Origin: Pseudarthrobacter psychrotolerans
GTDB lineage: Bacteria > Actinomycetota > Actinomycetes > Actinomycetales > Micrococcaceae
Length of the DNA stretch: 64,000 nt
Direction of reading: 5' to 3'
NCBI RefSeq assembly: GCF_009911795.1
Contig: NZ_CP047898.1
Coordinates: 4,278,001-4,342,000 of the forward strand
A program made the position numbers and the translations under genes. Below the pieces are notes generated by a model that worked only from the letters and a program-made list of their open reading frames with translations, did no database searches and had not been told where the DNA came from. The first letter of the stretch is position 1. Each line of letters opens with the position of its first letter. Of the stretch, positions 34,780-45,076 are shown piece by piece.

Positions 34780-34861
34780 CGGGGGGTGGAAATGACATCC
34801 ATGTTATTCACGCCGTACCATGGGGAGGAGATTTTCTACTCAACCAGCGAAGGGGTGTGCC

Positions 34862-35190
34862 GTGGCGGAGCCTGCTCGGGAACTTGTGCCGGAGCCGGAG
34901 GAGCGCGGCACTTTGCTGGCGGATTTTACGCTCCATGACTCTCCGTTGGGCGAGCGCGACCAGCAGATGCTGGCACTCGAGCGGCAGTGGTGGAAGTACG
35001 CGGGGCCAAGGAACAGGCCATCAGGGAGCTGTTCGATCTGTCCGCGACCCACTACTACCAGCTACTGAACGCCCTCATTGACACCGAGGCTGCACTGGCC
35101 CACGACCCCATGCTGGTCAAGAGATTGCGTAGACTACGTACGTCGCGTCACCGGGCACGCACTGCACGACGCCTGGGTTCCGACGCCTGA
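34862..35190 (+). pseudogene. DUF3263 helix-turn-helix-like protein, one frameshift
   Basis: DUF3263 proteins are small actinobacterial proteins with a sigma-factor-like helix-turn-helix. The first frame gives GERDQQMLALERQWWKYAG and the second AKEQAIRELFDLSATHYYQL then LNALIDTEAALAHDPMLVKR. One extra G in the run 35002-35005 joins them as a 109-residue protein. I chose GTG 34862, which has AAGGGG 7 bases upstream. It lies 51 bases before the LytR_C gene, likely in the same transcript. Confidence 0.85.
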
Positions 35191-35241
35191 CCACGCTCGT
35201 GCTGAGCCATCAGCAGCAATCAACAAGGACGTCTCCCCACC

Positions 35242-35859
35242 ATGACCAAATACGCTCGGGATGAATTCGATAAGGTTCCGGAGTCCGCCTCTCGGCAAGG
35301 AGTCCACCGTGCGGCCTCGGCGCCTGCCCGCCGCAAGCTGTGGCCCATCCTTGCGGTGGGGGTTGCGGCATTGGCCATCGGAGTGATGTCCTTCCTGATC
35401 CTTCCCAAGCTAGGGTTCACCCAGACCGGCAGTGAAGCTTCCACCAGCCTGGAATCAACCGTGGCGCCCGGGGCAAGCGAGGCACCGTCGGTCAGCGCTG
35501 AATCCTCTGCGAACCCGGCGCCCTCTGAGAGCCCGGACGCAGAGCCCAGCGCTTCGCCCAGTGCCGTTCCCTCCGCGGCGGTGCTGGACAAGACCCAAGG
35601 CGTTGCCATCTACAACGCGGCCGGCACGGCCGGGCTCGCCGGACGCATCAGCTCGATGGTCCAAGCCGATGGCTGGACACTGGGCCAGGTGGGGAACTGG
35701 GGCGGCGCACCGCAGAAGACATCCGCAATCTTCTATTCGGGCCCGGCGCAGAAAGCCAACGCCGAAGCAGTCTCGGAACTCCTGAACATTCCTACCCTGG
35801 TGGAGAGCCAGGAATTCCATGTGCCGTTGGTTGTTGTCCTGGGGCCGGGCTACAAGTAA
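35242..35859 (+). CDS. LytR C-terminal domain membrane protein
   Basis: This 205-residue protein has a basic cytosolic N-terminus, one transmembrane helix (about residues 35-54), a long Ser/Pro/Glu-rich linker (about 60-112) and a C-terminal LytR_C domain (VAIYNAAGTAGLAGRISSMV, then WGGAPQKTSAIFYSG). LytR_C domains occur in cell-wall polymer ligases and in stand-alone actinobacterial proteins. No LCP catalytic domain is present here, so any wall role is inferred. Confidence 0.87.
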   Translation: MTKYARDEFDKVPESASRQGVHRAASAPARRKLWPILAVGVAALAIGVMSFLILPKLGFTQTGSEASTSLESTVAPGASEAPSVSAESSANPAPSESPDAEPSASPSAVPSAAVLDKTQGVAIYNAAGTAGLAGRISSMVQADGWTLGQVGNWGGAPQKTSAIFYSGPAQKANAEAVSELLNIPTLVESQEFHVPLVVVLGPGYK

Positions 35860-36017
35860 GGCTCCGCGGTCACGCCTGAATAACTTTTGGGCACCGGAGC
35901 GGCCGTGTGGCTCGGCCCGCCGGATGGCTTATCGCTAGAGTGATTTCAGGCTTCGGTCCGTAACAAGCGGCACACTTCCGACGGGGACCGGCGTCACGAC
36001 GGAAAAGAGCGGACATC

Positions 36018-36224
36018 ATGGCATTGGGAACGGTTAAGTGGTTCAACGCCGAAAAGGGCTACGGCTTTATTACGGTGGACGGCTCCGGAGACGATGTCTT
36101 TGTGCACTGGTCGGCCATTGAGGGCGAAGGCTACCGGGCCCTGGATGAGGGCCAGCGCGTCGAGCTTGAGGTCGGCGAAGGCGAGAAAGGCCCGCAGGCA
36201 GAAAACGTCCGGCCCGCTCAGTGA
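36018..36224 (+). CDS. cspA: Cold-shock protein CspA family
   Basis: This 68-residue single cold-shock domain has RNP1 (KGYGFITV) and RNP2 (DVFVHWSAI). It binds single-stranded nucleic acids as an RNA chaperone. RNP2 has HWSAI where HFSAI is usual. A 158-base upstream region probably holds the long leader common to csp genes. Its stop overlaps the next gene's GTG start by four bases (GTGA), so a lipoprotein is translationally coupled to it. Confidence 0.95.
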   Translation: MALGTVKWFNAEKGYGFITVDGSGDDVFVHWSAIEGEGYRALDEGQRVELEVGEGEKGPQAENVRPAQ

Positions 36225-37501
36225 TCTCCCGCAGCCTGCGCTCAACAATCGTCCGCACAACTACAGGGGCGGCACTGCTGCTGGCCCTGGCCGGCTGCGC
36301 CGTGGCAGGCGGCAACGCCCGCCTTGAGTCCGCTGAGGCATCCGGTGACGGTACGCTGCGGATCGGGCTGATCCAGGACAGCGCAGGGAAGCAGGCCTTC
36401 CTCAACGACTCCCAGCTCGCTGCGGCGCAACTGGCCATCAAGGAAATCAATGCGGCCGGCGGTCACAAGGGCAGGCCTGTTGATCTGGTGGTGGGCGCCG
36501 GCGATGGCGCCGATGCCCAGGCCAGGAATCTGGCCTCAGCCAAAGTTGACGCGGTGATCGGACCGACCGATTCGAGCCATGCCGCCGCCGCCATCGACGT
36601 CCTCTCGGCTGCCCGCATCCCGCTCGTCTCGCCGGCCAACTCTGCTGCCGGCCTGTCCCGCTATAAGAGCGGCGGCTACTACTTCAGGACGGCCGCGGCG
36701 GACGTTGCCCAGGCCTCGGTGCTGGTGAAACTGGCCAAGGACGGCGGCGCCAAGAGCCTTGCCGTGGTCCACCAGGACAGTACCTACGGCAAGGACGTAT
36801 CGGCCGCGGTGACCAGCGCCGCCAAAAATGTCGGCCTCAAGACGGTCTCGACTGCCGCCTTCAAGCCCGGTGACGCCGGGAGCGCGGCAACCGCTGCCAA
36901 GGCCGCCAAGCCTGACGCCGTGGTGCTGATCGCCAGGGACGACGCACAGGGCGCCCTCGCAGAGCTCAATAACGCGGGGCTGTCGGGCAAGAGCATCATC
37001 CTGAGCGACGGCGCCTTCGCCCAGTACGGTCCGGGGCTGGGATCCAAGGCCCTCGACGGCGCCCGTGCAGTGGTGCCGGGCCTGCTGCCGTCCGCGGACT
37101 TCCAGGCCCGGCTTGTTTCGGTCAACCCGGCATTGAAAGACCTTTCGTTCGCCGCAGAGACCTACGACGCCGTGAACCTTGCAGTCCTCGCGGCAGCCAA
37201 GGCGGACGACGACGCCGGCCGCTCCATCGCCGCCAACCTGATCGCCGTGTCCGGCGGGACGGCAGGCGGGCAGCCCGCCGCGCAGTCCTCTGGCCCGGCC
37301 ATCAAGCCCTGCCTGTCCTACCGCGACTGCGTCGCGGTCCTGAAAACCGGGGCAGACATTAATTACGACGGCGAATCGGGGCCGGTTGCCTTCGATTCCA
37401 ACGGGGACATCACCGCGGCCAACTACATGGTGTTCACCTACGGCGCAGACAACAGGGCAGTGCTCACCGGCCGTGAGGCGGCAGGCCGGGCCTCAGGCTG
37501 A
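36221..37501 (+). CDS. ABC transporter solute-binding lipoprotein (Leu/Ile/Val-type)
   Basis: This 426-residue type I periplasmic-binding-fold protein has a signal peptide and lipobox LAGC with Cys26. The fold begins [15 protein letters not shown] and includes [20 protein letters not shown] and [12 protein letters not shown], like branched-chain amino acid/amide receptors. A C-terminal segment has two Cys (KPCLSYRDC). No permease or ATPase genes are near, so it is an orphan receptor. The start overlaps cspA by four bases. Confidence 0.88.
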   Translation: MISRSLRSTIVRTTTGAALLLALAGCAVAGGNARLESAEASGDGTLRIGLIQDSAGKQAFLNDSQLAAAQLAIKEINAAGGHKGRPVDLVVGAGDGADAQARNLASAKVDAVIGPTDSSHAAAAIDVLSAARIPLVSPANSAAGLSRYKSGGYYFRTAAADVAQASVLVKLAKDGGAKSLAVVHQDSTYGKDVSAAVTSAAKNVGLKTVSTAAFKPGDAGSAATAAKAAKPDAVVLIARDDAQGALAELNNAGLSGKSIILSDGAFAQYGPGLGSKALDGARAVVPGLLPSADFQARLVSVNPALKDLSFAAETYDAVNLAVLAAAKADDDAGRSIAANLIAVSGGTAGGQPAAQSSGPAIKPCLSYRDCVAVLKTGADINYDGESGPVAFDSNGDITAANYMVFTYGADNRAVLTGREAAGRASG

Positions 37502-37552
37502 TCGCCAGTGGCGAACGGGTCGCCCTGACGGCGCGATTTACGGGGTCTTTCG

Positions 37553-37579
37553 CTTGCACTCTCACCTAGGGAGTGCTAA
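37553..37579. promoter_or_regulatory. CIRCE operator 1
   Basis: CTTGCACTC, nine bases, GAGTGCTAA: close to the HrcA-binding consensus TTAGCACTC-N9-GAGTGCTAA, with a perfect right arm. Confidence 0.88.
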
Positions 37580-37582
37580 TTA
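37554..37582 (+). promoter_or_regulatory. groEL promoter
   Basis: TTGCAC (37554-37559) and TAATTA (37577-37582) are separated by 17 bases, a good vegetative-sigma promoter. It coincides with CIRCE 1, so HrcA binding would block polymerase directly. Confidence 0.75.
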
Positions 37583-37587
37583 TTGAG

Positions 37588-37614
37588 TTAGCACTCTTAC
37601 GTACCGACTGCTAA
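37588..37614. promoter_or_regulatory. CIRCE operator 2
   Basis: TTAGCACTC, nine bases, GACTGCTAA: perfect left arm and one mismatch in the right arm. It follows CIRCE 1 by eight bases and overlaps the expected transcription start. Confidence 0.9.
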
Positions 37615-37687
37615 AGCAACGTCCGGTTTTTCCGGCAGCGCAGCTTGGCGGCGGTCGTGGAGCGAGAGAAATACCTAGCTGGAGTGA

Positions 37688-39421
<1,734 letters not shown>

Positions 39422-39448
39422 CCCCCATTTCCCCACAGTAAGACGCAC

Positions 39449-39484
39449 GACGGCGGTCCTCACCAAACGGTGGGGGCCGCCGTC
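39449..39484 (+). terminator. groEL terminator hairpin
   Basis: GACGGCGGTCCTCACC (39449-39464) pairs with GGTGGGGGCCGCCGTC (39469-39484), including two G-U pairs, around an AAAC loop. Confidence 0.75.
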
Positions 39485-39513
39485 GGCGTTAACGCCTCCC
39501 CCCAACAGGAAGT

Positions 39514-39570
39514 TGCTCTATCAGATTTGGTCCCTTAGAGGGCCGGTTGGCAACCAAAAGTGATAGAGCA
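39514..39570. repeat. Palindrome of the GCTCTATCA/TGATAGAGC family
   Basis: TGCTCTATCA (39514-39523) pairs with TGATAGAGCA (39561-39570), and inner TTGGT/ACCAA extend the stem. The right arm AAGTGATAGAGCATC is nearly identical to 2977-2991 beside the rRNA operon. Confidence 0.8.
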
Positions 39571-39620
39571 TCGGAGGCCGGTGGCCATGGCCTGTCAGGG
39601 AACTCTGGCAGGATGGTTCC

Positions 39621-40691
39621 GTGACAATTACTGCAGCGGCCGACGGTTCGGCTTTAGGAAATCCCGGCCCGGCCGGTTGGGCCTGGTACGTAAACGACGA
39701 CTGCTGGCGGGCCGGGGGATGGCCGCACGGCACCAATAACCAGGGCGAGCTGATGGCCGTGCTGGACCTGTTCCGCGCCACGGCCCACGTCCCGGAGGAG
39801 CACCTGAAGGTCCTGTGCGACAGCCAGTACGTGATCAACTCCATCACCAAATGGATGCCGGGCTGGAAGCGCAAGGGCTGGCGCAAGGCCGACGGCAAGC
39901 CCGTCCTGAACGTGGAGCTGCTCAAGGAACTCGACCGGGAAATATCCGGCCGGAAATACACCTTCGAATGGGTCAAGGGCCATGCAGGCCACGAACTCAA
40001 TGAGGCAGCCGATGTCCGCGCACGTGCCGCCGCCACCGCGTACCAGCAGGGTGTGGCAGCGCGGTCAGGCCCAGGCTTCGCCGGTGCCCCGGCTTCAGAC
40101 AGCCCGGAAGCAGACAGCCGGGCAGCAGGCGTCCCGGTTTCGGTCAGCCCCGCGGCCGGCACCGCAGTCCGCAGCCCCGACGCCACCACAGCAGCCAGCC
40201 GGCAGGCCGCCACATCCGGCGCTGCTGGCTCCTTTGGTCAGGGCGCGTATGGCCAGGGCCCCTTCAACCAAGGCCCCTACGACGAGCCGGACCTCTTCAG
40301 CGAACTGGAGGGCGACTCCTTCGTCCCGTCGGAGTCCGCGGGTGCTGAGACCAGCCCGGAATCGACCGTCGAGGCCCTCGAACGTGAATTGTCCGGCCCC
40401 GACATCCGGGGCGACATCGGCCGCACCGGCGTCCTCCTGCACCCCGATTTTATGGAGATCGGAACTTCGGGCAGGATATGGACCCGTGACGCCACGATGA
40501 TGGCGCTGGAAGAGGAACCGGTCCAGCACACGGAACTGGAGATCCTGGGTACGGACCGCATCGGCACCAGCGCGATCCTGCTGACGTGCCGAAGCTACTC
40601 GCGCTCAGGCACGGCACTCCATAGCTCACTCTGGGTTTTGGACGGCAACAGATGGCGGCTCCGATTCCGCCAGGGGACCCCGGAGGCTTAG
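39621..40691 (+). CDS. RNase HI domain fused to a DUF4440-like domain
   Basis: The N-terminal RNase HI fold (about 1-140) has the catalytic acids D8 (AADGS), E43 (NNQGELMA), D67 (LCDSQYV) and D131 (NEAADVRA), with GHAGH for the flexible-loop His. It should cut RNA in RNA-DNA hybrids. A low-complexity Ala/Ser/Pro/Gln linker (about 140-245) follows. The C-terminal domain (about 250-356: ALERELSGPDIRGD, LLHPDFMEIGTSGRIWTRD, WRLRFRQGTPEA) resembles DUF4440/NTF2-like folds. GTG 39621 has AGGA upstream. The role of the C-terminal domain is unknown. Confidence 0.85.
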   Translation: MTITAAADGSALGNPGPAGWAWYVNDDCWRAGGWPHGTNNQGELMAVLDLFRATAHVPEEHLKVLCDSQYVINSITKWMPGWKRKGWRKADGKPVLNVELLKELDREISGRKYTFEWVKGHAGHELNEAADVRARAAATAYQQGVAARSGPGFAGAPASDSPEADSRAAGVPVSVSPAAGTAVRSPDATTAASRQAATSGAAGSFGQGAYGQGPFNQGPYDEPDLFSELEGDSFVPSESAGAETSPESTVEALERELSGPDIRGDIGRTGVLLHPDFMEIGTSGRIWTRDATMMALEEEPVQHTELEILGTDRIGTSAILLTCRSYSRSGTALHSSLWVLDGNRWRLRFRQGTPEA

Positions 40692-40711
40692 AGACCATTT
40701 CGGCTGCGCAC

Positions 40712-40999
40712 TCAGCTGAAGCGCTGGGTGTTGCCCTGCTCGGCCTGGGCGTAGGTGGACGCTGCCGAGGCCAGTGCCATGTTGATGGATGCCAGCGATG
40801 CCTCCACCTTGCCCTGGGTGAGTGTCCACTCGGTCACCAGTGCCTGAAAGTTGTTGGCAGCCGAACCCCGCCAGGTGGACTGCAGTTCGTCCAGGCCGCG
40901 CTTCATGGCCTGGACGTCGGAGCTGATCCGGTCCACCGTTGCTTTGACGTTGGCCGACTTGAGCTGAAGGAGTTCGGTGTCAACGGAAATGATGCTCAT
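40712..40999 (-). CDS. WXG100-family (ESAT-6-like) protein
   Basis: This 95-residue, all-helical protein has the central turn STWRGSAANNF (WxG motif as WRG) between two helices, the pattern of ESX/type VII substrates. ATG 40999 (MSIISVD) is the natural start. No EccC ATPase, partner WXG gene or other ESX component is nearby, so it is an orphan. It ends 20 bases from the convergent RNase H gene. Confidence 0.9.
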   Translation of the reverse strand: MSIISVDTELLQLKSANVKATVDRISSDVQAMKRGLDELQSTWRGSAANNFQALVTEWTLTQGKVEASLASINMALASAASTYAQAEQGNTQRFS

Positions 41000-41108
41000 G
41001 GCTTGCTGCCTCTCGACGTAGTGGGACAGCATCTGCTGCCCGCCCGGCTGCTCCGGGCCACTACAGCGAGCCTACGGACGGGCGCTGCCGGCACGCCACG
41101 TTCCATTG

Positions 41109-42590
41109 CTATATGTGGATAACCTTCCTGTCGCTGTCTTGAGCGGCGTGGGCCTCGTCGGTGGTGTCGTCCCGGACAGGCAGGCTGACCACCAGGGTGG
41201 CCCCGCCGCCGTCGGTCTTTTCCACCCTGACGGACCCGCCGTGCGATCCCACGATGGCAGCCACAATCGCGAGCCCCAGGCCGCTGCCGCCGGTCTCACG
41301 CGTCCGCGACGTGTCCGCGCGGTAGAAGCGCTCAAAGACCTTGGCTGCGTCCTCTTCTGAGATGCCAGGGCCGTGGTCCCGGACCTCGATCACGGCCAGC
41401 GGCTGCCCGCCGTCAGAGGTCCGGATGCCGACGGCGAGTTCGATCGGGCCGCCGTCCGGGGTGTAGCGCAGGGCGTTCCCCACGAGGTTTCCCACCACCT
41501 GGCGCAGTTTGGCTTCGTCACCGAGCACCGGCGCGGGTGCGGCGGGGCCGTCACCCAGGCCGGCCAGGGAGATGGGGCGCGTGCGGTCGCTTGCCTGTGT
41601 GTCCACCACCGCATCGTGGGCGAGCAGCTGGAGGTCAACGGGCTTTTGCTGGAGCGGGCGCTGTTCGTCCAGGCGCGCCAGCAGCAGGAGGTCCTCCACC
41701 ATCGAACCCATCCGTTTGGCTTCGCTTTCGATCCGTCCCATGGCCGTGGCCACGTCCTCGTCGGTGGCCAGCGCACCGTGGCGGTAGAGCTCGGAAAAAC
41801 CCCTGATGGTCACAAGTGGAGTACGCAGCTCGTGCGAGGCGTCGGCCGCGAAACGGCGCATTCTGCCTTCGGAGGCTGTCCGGGCGGCGAAGGCCGTCTC
41901 GATATGCGCCAGCATGGCGTTCAGGGAGCTTCCGAGCCGCCCCACTTCCGTGCCGGGATTTTCGATCTCCACACGCCTGGAAAGGTCGCCGGCGGCGATG
42001 GCCGCTGCGGTCTTTTCCACTTTGGCCAGTGGCCGGAACGACCTGGACACGGTCCAGCTGGCGATCAGGGAGGCCAGCAGCAGGGTGAGCAGGCCGACGC
42101 CTGAGACCACCAGCGTGGCGTGCTTGAGGACATCGTCCACGCTTTGCAGCGGCAAGCCGATGACAACCACGGCAGGGCGGCCGCCGTTGAGCACGGTCAC
42201 CGCGACCACCTTCCAGTTCTGGCCGTCGGTGCCCCGGACCTGGTACGGGCGGGTGCCCCGGTTCTGGGCGTCTTCGACGGAGATGGCGGTGATATCCGGA
42301 TGGTCTTCCGGATCGCCCCCGAACAGCTGGGGGTCCTCGCCGGGGGTGTAGAGGATCAGCGAATATTCGGTGGGGACCATTGGGTTGGGTGCCTGCAGCT
42401 GCGTGAACGAGCGCTGCTTGCTGGCGAGGTCGACGGCGCCAAGCAGCTTGTCATCCACCTGCGCCTGGAGGTAGCTGTGCAGCAGGGTGAGGGTGCCGGC
42501 GCCGGTGGAGGTCAGCGCAACAATCAGCAGTGCCATGATCATGGCCACCAGCTGGGACCTCAACGAGGCCGATTTCCACCGCTGCAGCAA
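41109..42590 (-). CDS. Two-component sensor histidine kinase
   Basis: This 493-residue membrane kinase has TM1 (about 14-37), an extracytoplasmic sensor loop (about 38-155), TM2 (about 157-180), HAMP, and a dimerisation domain with phospho-acceptor His in DASHELRTPLVTIRGF. The ATPase domain has N-box NLVGNALRYT, G1 DHGPGIS and G2 GGSGLGLAI. TTG 42590 starts two bases after the response regulator stop. It pairs with the OmpR-type regulator; the stimulus is unknown. Confidence 0.93.
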   Translation of the reverse strand: MLQRWKSASLRSQLVAMIMALLIVALTSTGAGTLTLLHSYLQAQVDDKLLGAVDLASKQRSFTQLQAPNPMVPTEYSLILYTPGEDPQLFGGDPEDHPDITAISVEDAQNRGTRPYQVRGTDGQNWKVVAVTVLNGGRPAVVVIGLPLQSVDDVLKHATLVVSGVGLLTLLLASLIASWTVSRSFRPLAKVEKTAAAIAAGDLSRRVEIENPGTEVGRLGSSLNAMLAHIETAFAARTASEGRMRRFAADASHELRTPLVTIRGFSELYRHGALATDEDVATAMGRIESEAKRMGSMVEDLLLLARLDEQRPLQQKPVDLQLLAHDAVVDTQASDRTRPISLAGLGDGPAAPAPVLGDEAKLRQVVGNLVGNALRYTPDGGPIELAVGIRTSDGGQPLAVIEVRDHGPGISEEDAAKVFERFYRADTSRTRETGGSGLGLAIVAAIVGSHGGSVRVEKTDGGGATLVVSLPVRDDTTDEAHAAQDSDRKVIHI

Positions 42591-42592
42591 GG

Positions 42593-43303
42593 TCAGCGCT
42601 TCTCTGCCGTCCGGAGCACGTAGCCCACTCCGCGTTTGGTCTGGATCAGGGCCGGTGCGTCAGGATCAATGTCCACCTTGCGCCGGAGGTAGGAGATGTA
42701 GGACTCCACGATCGAGGCATCGCCGTTGAAGTTGTACTCCCAGACGTGGTCGAGGATCTGGGATTTCGACAGCACACGGTTGGGATTCAGCATGAGGTAC
42801 CGGAGGAGCTTGAACTCGGTGGGGGACAGTTCGATCACGGTGCCGCCGCGGCGTACCTCGTGGGCGTCGTCGTCGAGCTCCAGGTCATCCACCCGGATCA
42901 CGGCGTCGTCGTCGAGCATGGGCTGGGTACGGCGCAGGACCGCGCGGATGCGTGCCACTACCTCGTCCAGGCTGAACGGCTTGGTGACATAGTCATCCCC
43001 GCCCACTGTAAGGCCGGTGACCTTGTCCTCGGTGTCGTCCTTCGCCGTGAGGAACAGGACAGGGAAGTGCTTGCCCGAAGCCCTTAGCTTGCGGGTGACG
43101 GTGAAGCCATCCATGTCCGGCAGCATCACGTCCAGCACCGCCAGATCGGGCGTGTGGAGTTCCGCGGCGGCCAGCGCATCACGGCCGTTGGCGGCAGAGA
43201 CCACCTCAAAGCCCGCGAACCGGAGCGAGGTGGACAGCAGCTCGCGGATGTTGGGCTCGTCATCAACAACTAGCAGCTTGGCTTCTGGGCCCGTCTTCTT
43301 CAT
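42593..43303 (-). CDS. OmpR/PhoB-family response regulator
   Basis: This 236-residue regulator has a receiver domain with DDEP acids, phospho-acceptor Asp in LAVLDVMLPDMDGF and Lys in DYVTKPFS. A winged-helix DNA-binding domain follows (ELSPTEFKLLRYLMLNPNRV, YISYLRRKVD, RGVGYVLR). I chose ATG 43303 (MKKTGPEAK); a direct repeat GGGAGCATG precedes it. It is the first gene of the two-component pair. Confidence 0.95.
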   Translation of the reverse strand: MKKTGPEAKLLVVDDEPNIRELLSTSLRFAGFEVVSAANGRDALAAAELHTPDLAVLDVMLPDMDGFTVTRKLRASGKHFPVLFLTAKDDTEDKVTGLTVGGDDYVTKPFSLDEVVARIRAVLRRTQPMLDDDAVIRVDDLELDDDAHEVRRGGTVIELSPTEFKLLRYLMLNPNRVLSKSQILDHVWEYNFNGDASIVESYISYLRRKVDIDPDAPALIQTKRGVGYVLRTAEKR

Positions 43304-43419
43304 GCTCCCATCATGCTCCCAGAATCTGTGAGTTTTCTGGATGGATGGTGGGTGTTCCATGGGGAGTGCGCCCGTGGCGGTGCCCGGCCGGATTCGTGGA
43401 CAGGAACACCGGGCACTCG

Positions 43420-45063
43420 TCAGGGGGCGCCGACGTCCTTGGCATCCATGATCCGGTAGGCATACCCCTGCTCTGCCAGGAAGCGCTGCCGTTTGGCCGC
43501 GAAATCCTGGTCCAGGGTGTCCCGGGCCACCAGCGAGTAGAACCGGGCCGCCCGGCCATCCTTCTTGGGGCGCAGCAGCCGGCCCAGGCGCTGCGCTTCC
43601 TCCTGCCGCGACCCGAAGGAACCGGAGACCTGGATGGCCACCGACGCCTCCGGCAGGTCGATGGAGAAGTTGGCCACCTTGGACACCACCAGGGTGTGCA
43701 CGTCGCCGGCGCGGAAGGCATCAAAGAGCTTCTGCCGTTCCTTGACGGAGGTGTCGCCCTTGATGACGGGTGCCTGCAGGCGCTCGCCGATCTCGTCCAG
43801 CTGGTCAATGTATTGCCCGATCACCAGCAGCTGCTCACCCTGGTGCCGGGCCACCAGCTGTTCGACGATCAGGGTCTTGGACTCGGACGTGGCGCACAGC
43901 CGGTACTTGTCCGCGTCCTCGGCCATGGCATAGGCCACGCGTTCGTCGCGGGGCAGGTCAATCCGCACTTCCACGCAGTCCGCCGGGGCGATGTAGCCCT
44001 GCGCTTCGATGTCCTTCCAGGGCGCGTCGTACCGTTTGGGCCCGATCAGGCTGAAGACCTCGCCTTCGCGACCGTCCTCGCGGACCAGCGTGGCGGTGAG
44101 GCCCAGCCGGCGGCGGGCCTGCAGGTCCGCGGTCATCCGGAAGATCGGCGCCGGCAGAAGGTGGACTTCGTCATAGATGATCAGGCCCCAGTCGTGGCCA
44201 TCCAGTAGCTCCAGGTGAGCGTACAGGCCACCGCGCTTGGTGGTGAGGACCTGGTACGTGGCGATGGTGACCGGGCGGACTTCCTTGACCGATCCCGAGT
44301 ACTCGCCGATTTCGTCCTCCGTCAGGGACGTCCGCTTCAGCAGTTCGTCCTTCCACTGCCGGGCGGCCACCGTGTTGGTCACCAGGATGAGGGTTGTGGT
44401 GGAGCTGGTGGCCATGGCCGCGGCACCCACCAGGGTTTTCCCGGCGCCGCAGGGCAGGACCACCACACCGCTGCCGCCGGCCCAGAAATTCTCGGTGGCG
44501 AGCTGCTGGTAGGGGCGGAGCTTCCAGCCGTCCTCGTTCAGGGCAATCAGGTGGGGTGTGCCGTCCACATAACCGGCCCGGTCCTCCGCCGGCCAGCCGA
44601 TTTTGAGGAGCAGCTGCTTGAGCTGGCCGCGCTGTGAGGAGTGGACCACAATGGTTTCGCCGTCGATCCGCGGCCCCAGCAGGGGCTGGATCTTTTTGGC
44701 CCGGATGACCTCTTCCAGCACCGGGTAGTCGTCCGTGCGCATCACCAGGCCGTGCTGCGGGTCCTTCTCCAGCCGCAGCCGCCCGTACCGGGACATGGTC
44801 TCTTCGACGTCGATCAGCAGCGAATGCGGCACCGGGAACCGCGAGTATTTGAGCAGGGTGTCCAGGACCTTCTCCGCGTCCAGGCCGGCGGCGCGTGCGT
44901 TCCACAGGCCCAGGGGCGTCAGGCGGTAGCTGTGCATGTGCTCGGGGGCGCGTTCCAGTTCGGCGAAGGGGGCGATCGCGTGGCGCGCCTCGGTGGCCAG
45001 TTCGTGGTCCACCTCGAGCAGGATGGTTTTGTCACTTTGGACGATCAGCGGGCCGTCGTTCAC
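43420..45063 (-). CDS. DNA repair helicase XPB
   Basis: This 547-residue superfamily 2 helicase is of the bacterial XPB type, a 3'-5' DNA unwinding ATPase. It has an N-terminal damage-recognition-like domain, then Walker A LPCGAGKTLVG, motif II YDEVHLLPAP (DEVH), motif III GLTATLVRED and motif VI QEEAQRLGRLLRPKKDGR. GTG 45063 has AAGGA 9 bases upstream. It lies 13 bases after the helicase-associated gene, so they are probably co-transcribed. Confidence 0.95.
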   Translation of the reverse strand: MNDGPLIVQSDKTILLEVDHELATEARHAIAPFAELERAPEHMHSYRLTPLGLWNARAAGLDAEKVLDTLLKYSRFPVPHSLLIDVEETMSRYGRLRLEKDPQHGLVMRTDDYPVLEEVIRAKKIQPLLGPRIDGETIVVHSSQRGQLKQLLLKIGWPAEDRAGYVDGTPHLIALNEDGWKLRPYQQLATENFWAGGSGVVVLPCGAGKTLVGAAAMATSSTTTLILVTNTVAARQWKDELLKRTSLTEDEIGEYSGSVKEVRPVTIATYQVLTTKRGGLYAHLELLDGHDWGLIIYDEVHLLPAPIFRMTADLQARRRLGLTATLVREDGREGEVFSLIGPKRYDAPWKDIEAQGYIAPADCVEVRIDLPRDERVAYAMAEDADKYRLCATSESKTLIVEQLVARHQGEQLLVIGQYIDQLDEIGERLQAPVIKGDTSVKERQKLFDAFRAGDVHTLVVSKVANFSIDLPEASVAIQVSGSFGSRQEEAQRLGRLLRPKKDGRAARFYSLVARDTLDQDFAAKRQRFLAEQGYAYRIMDAKDVGAP

Positions 45064-45076
45064 GCGGGGGAGTCCT

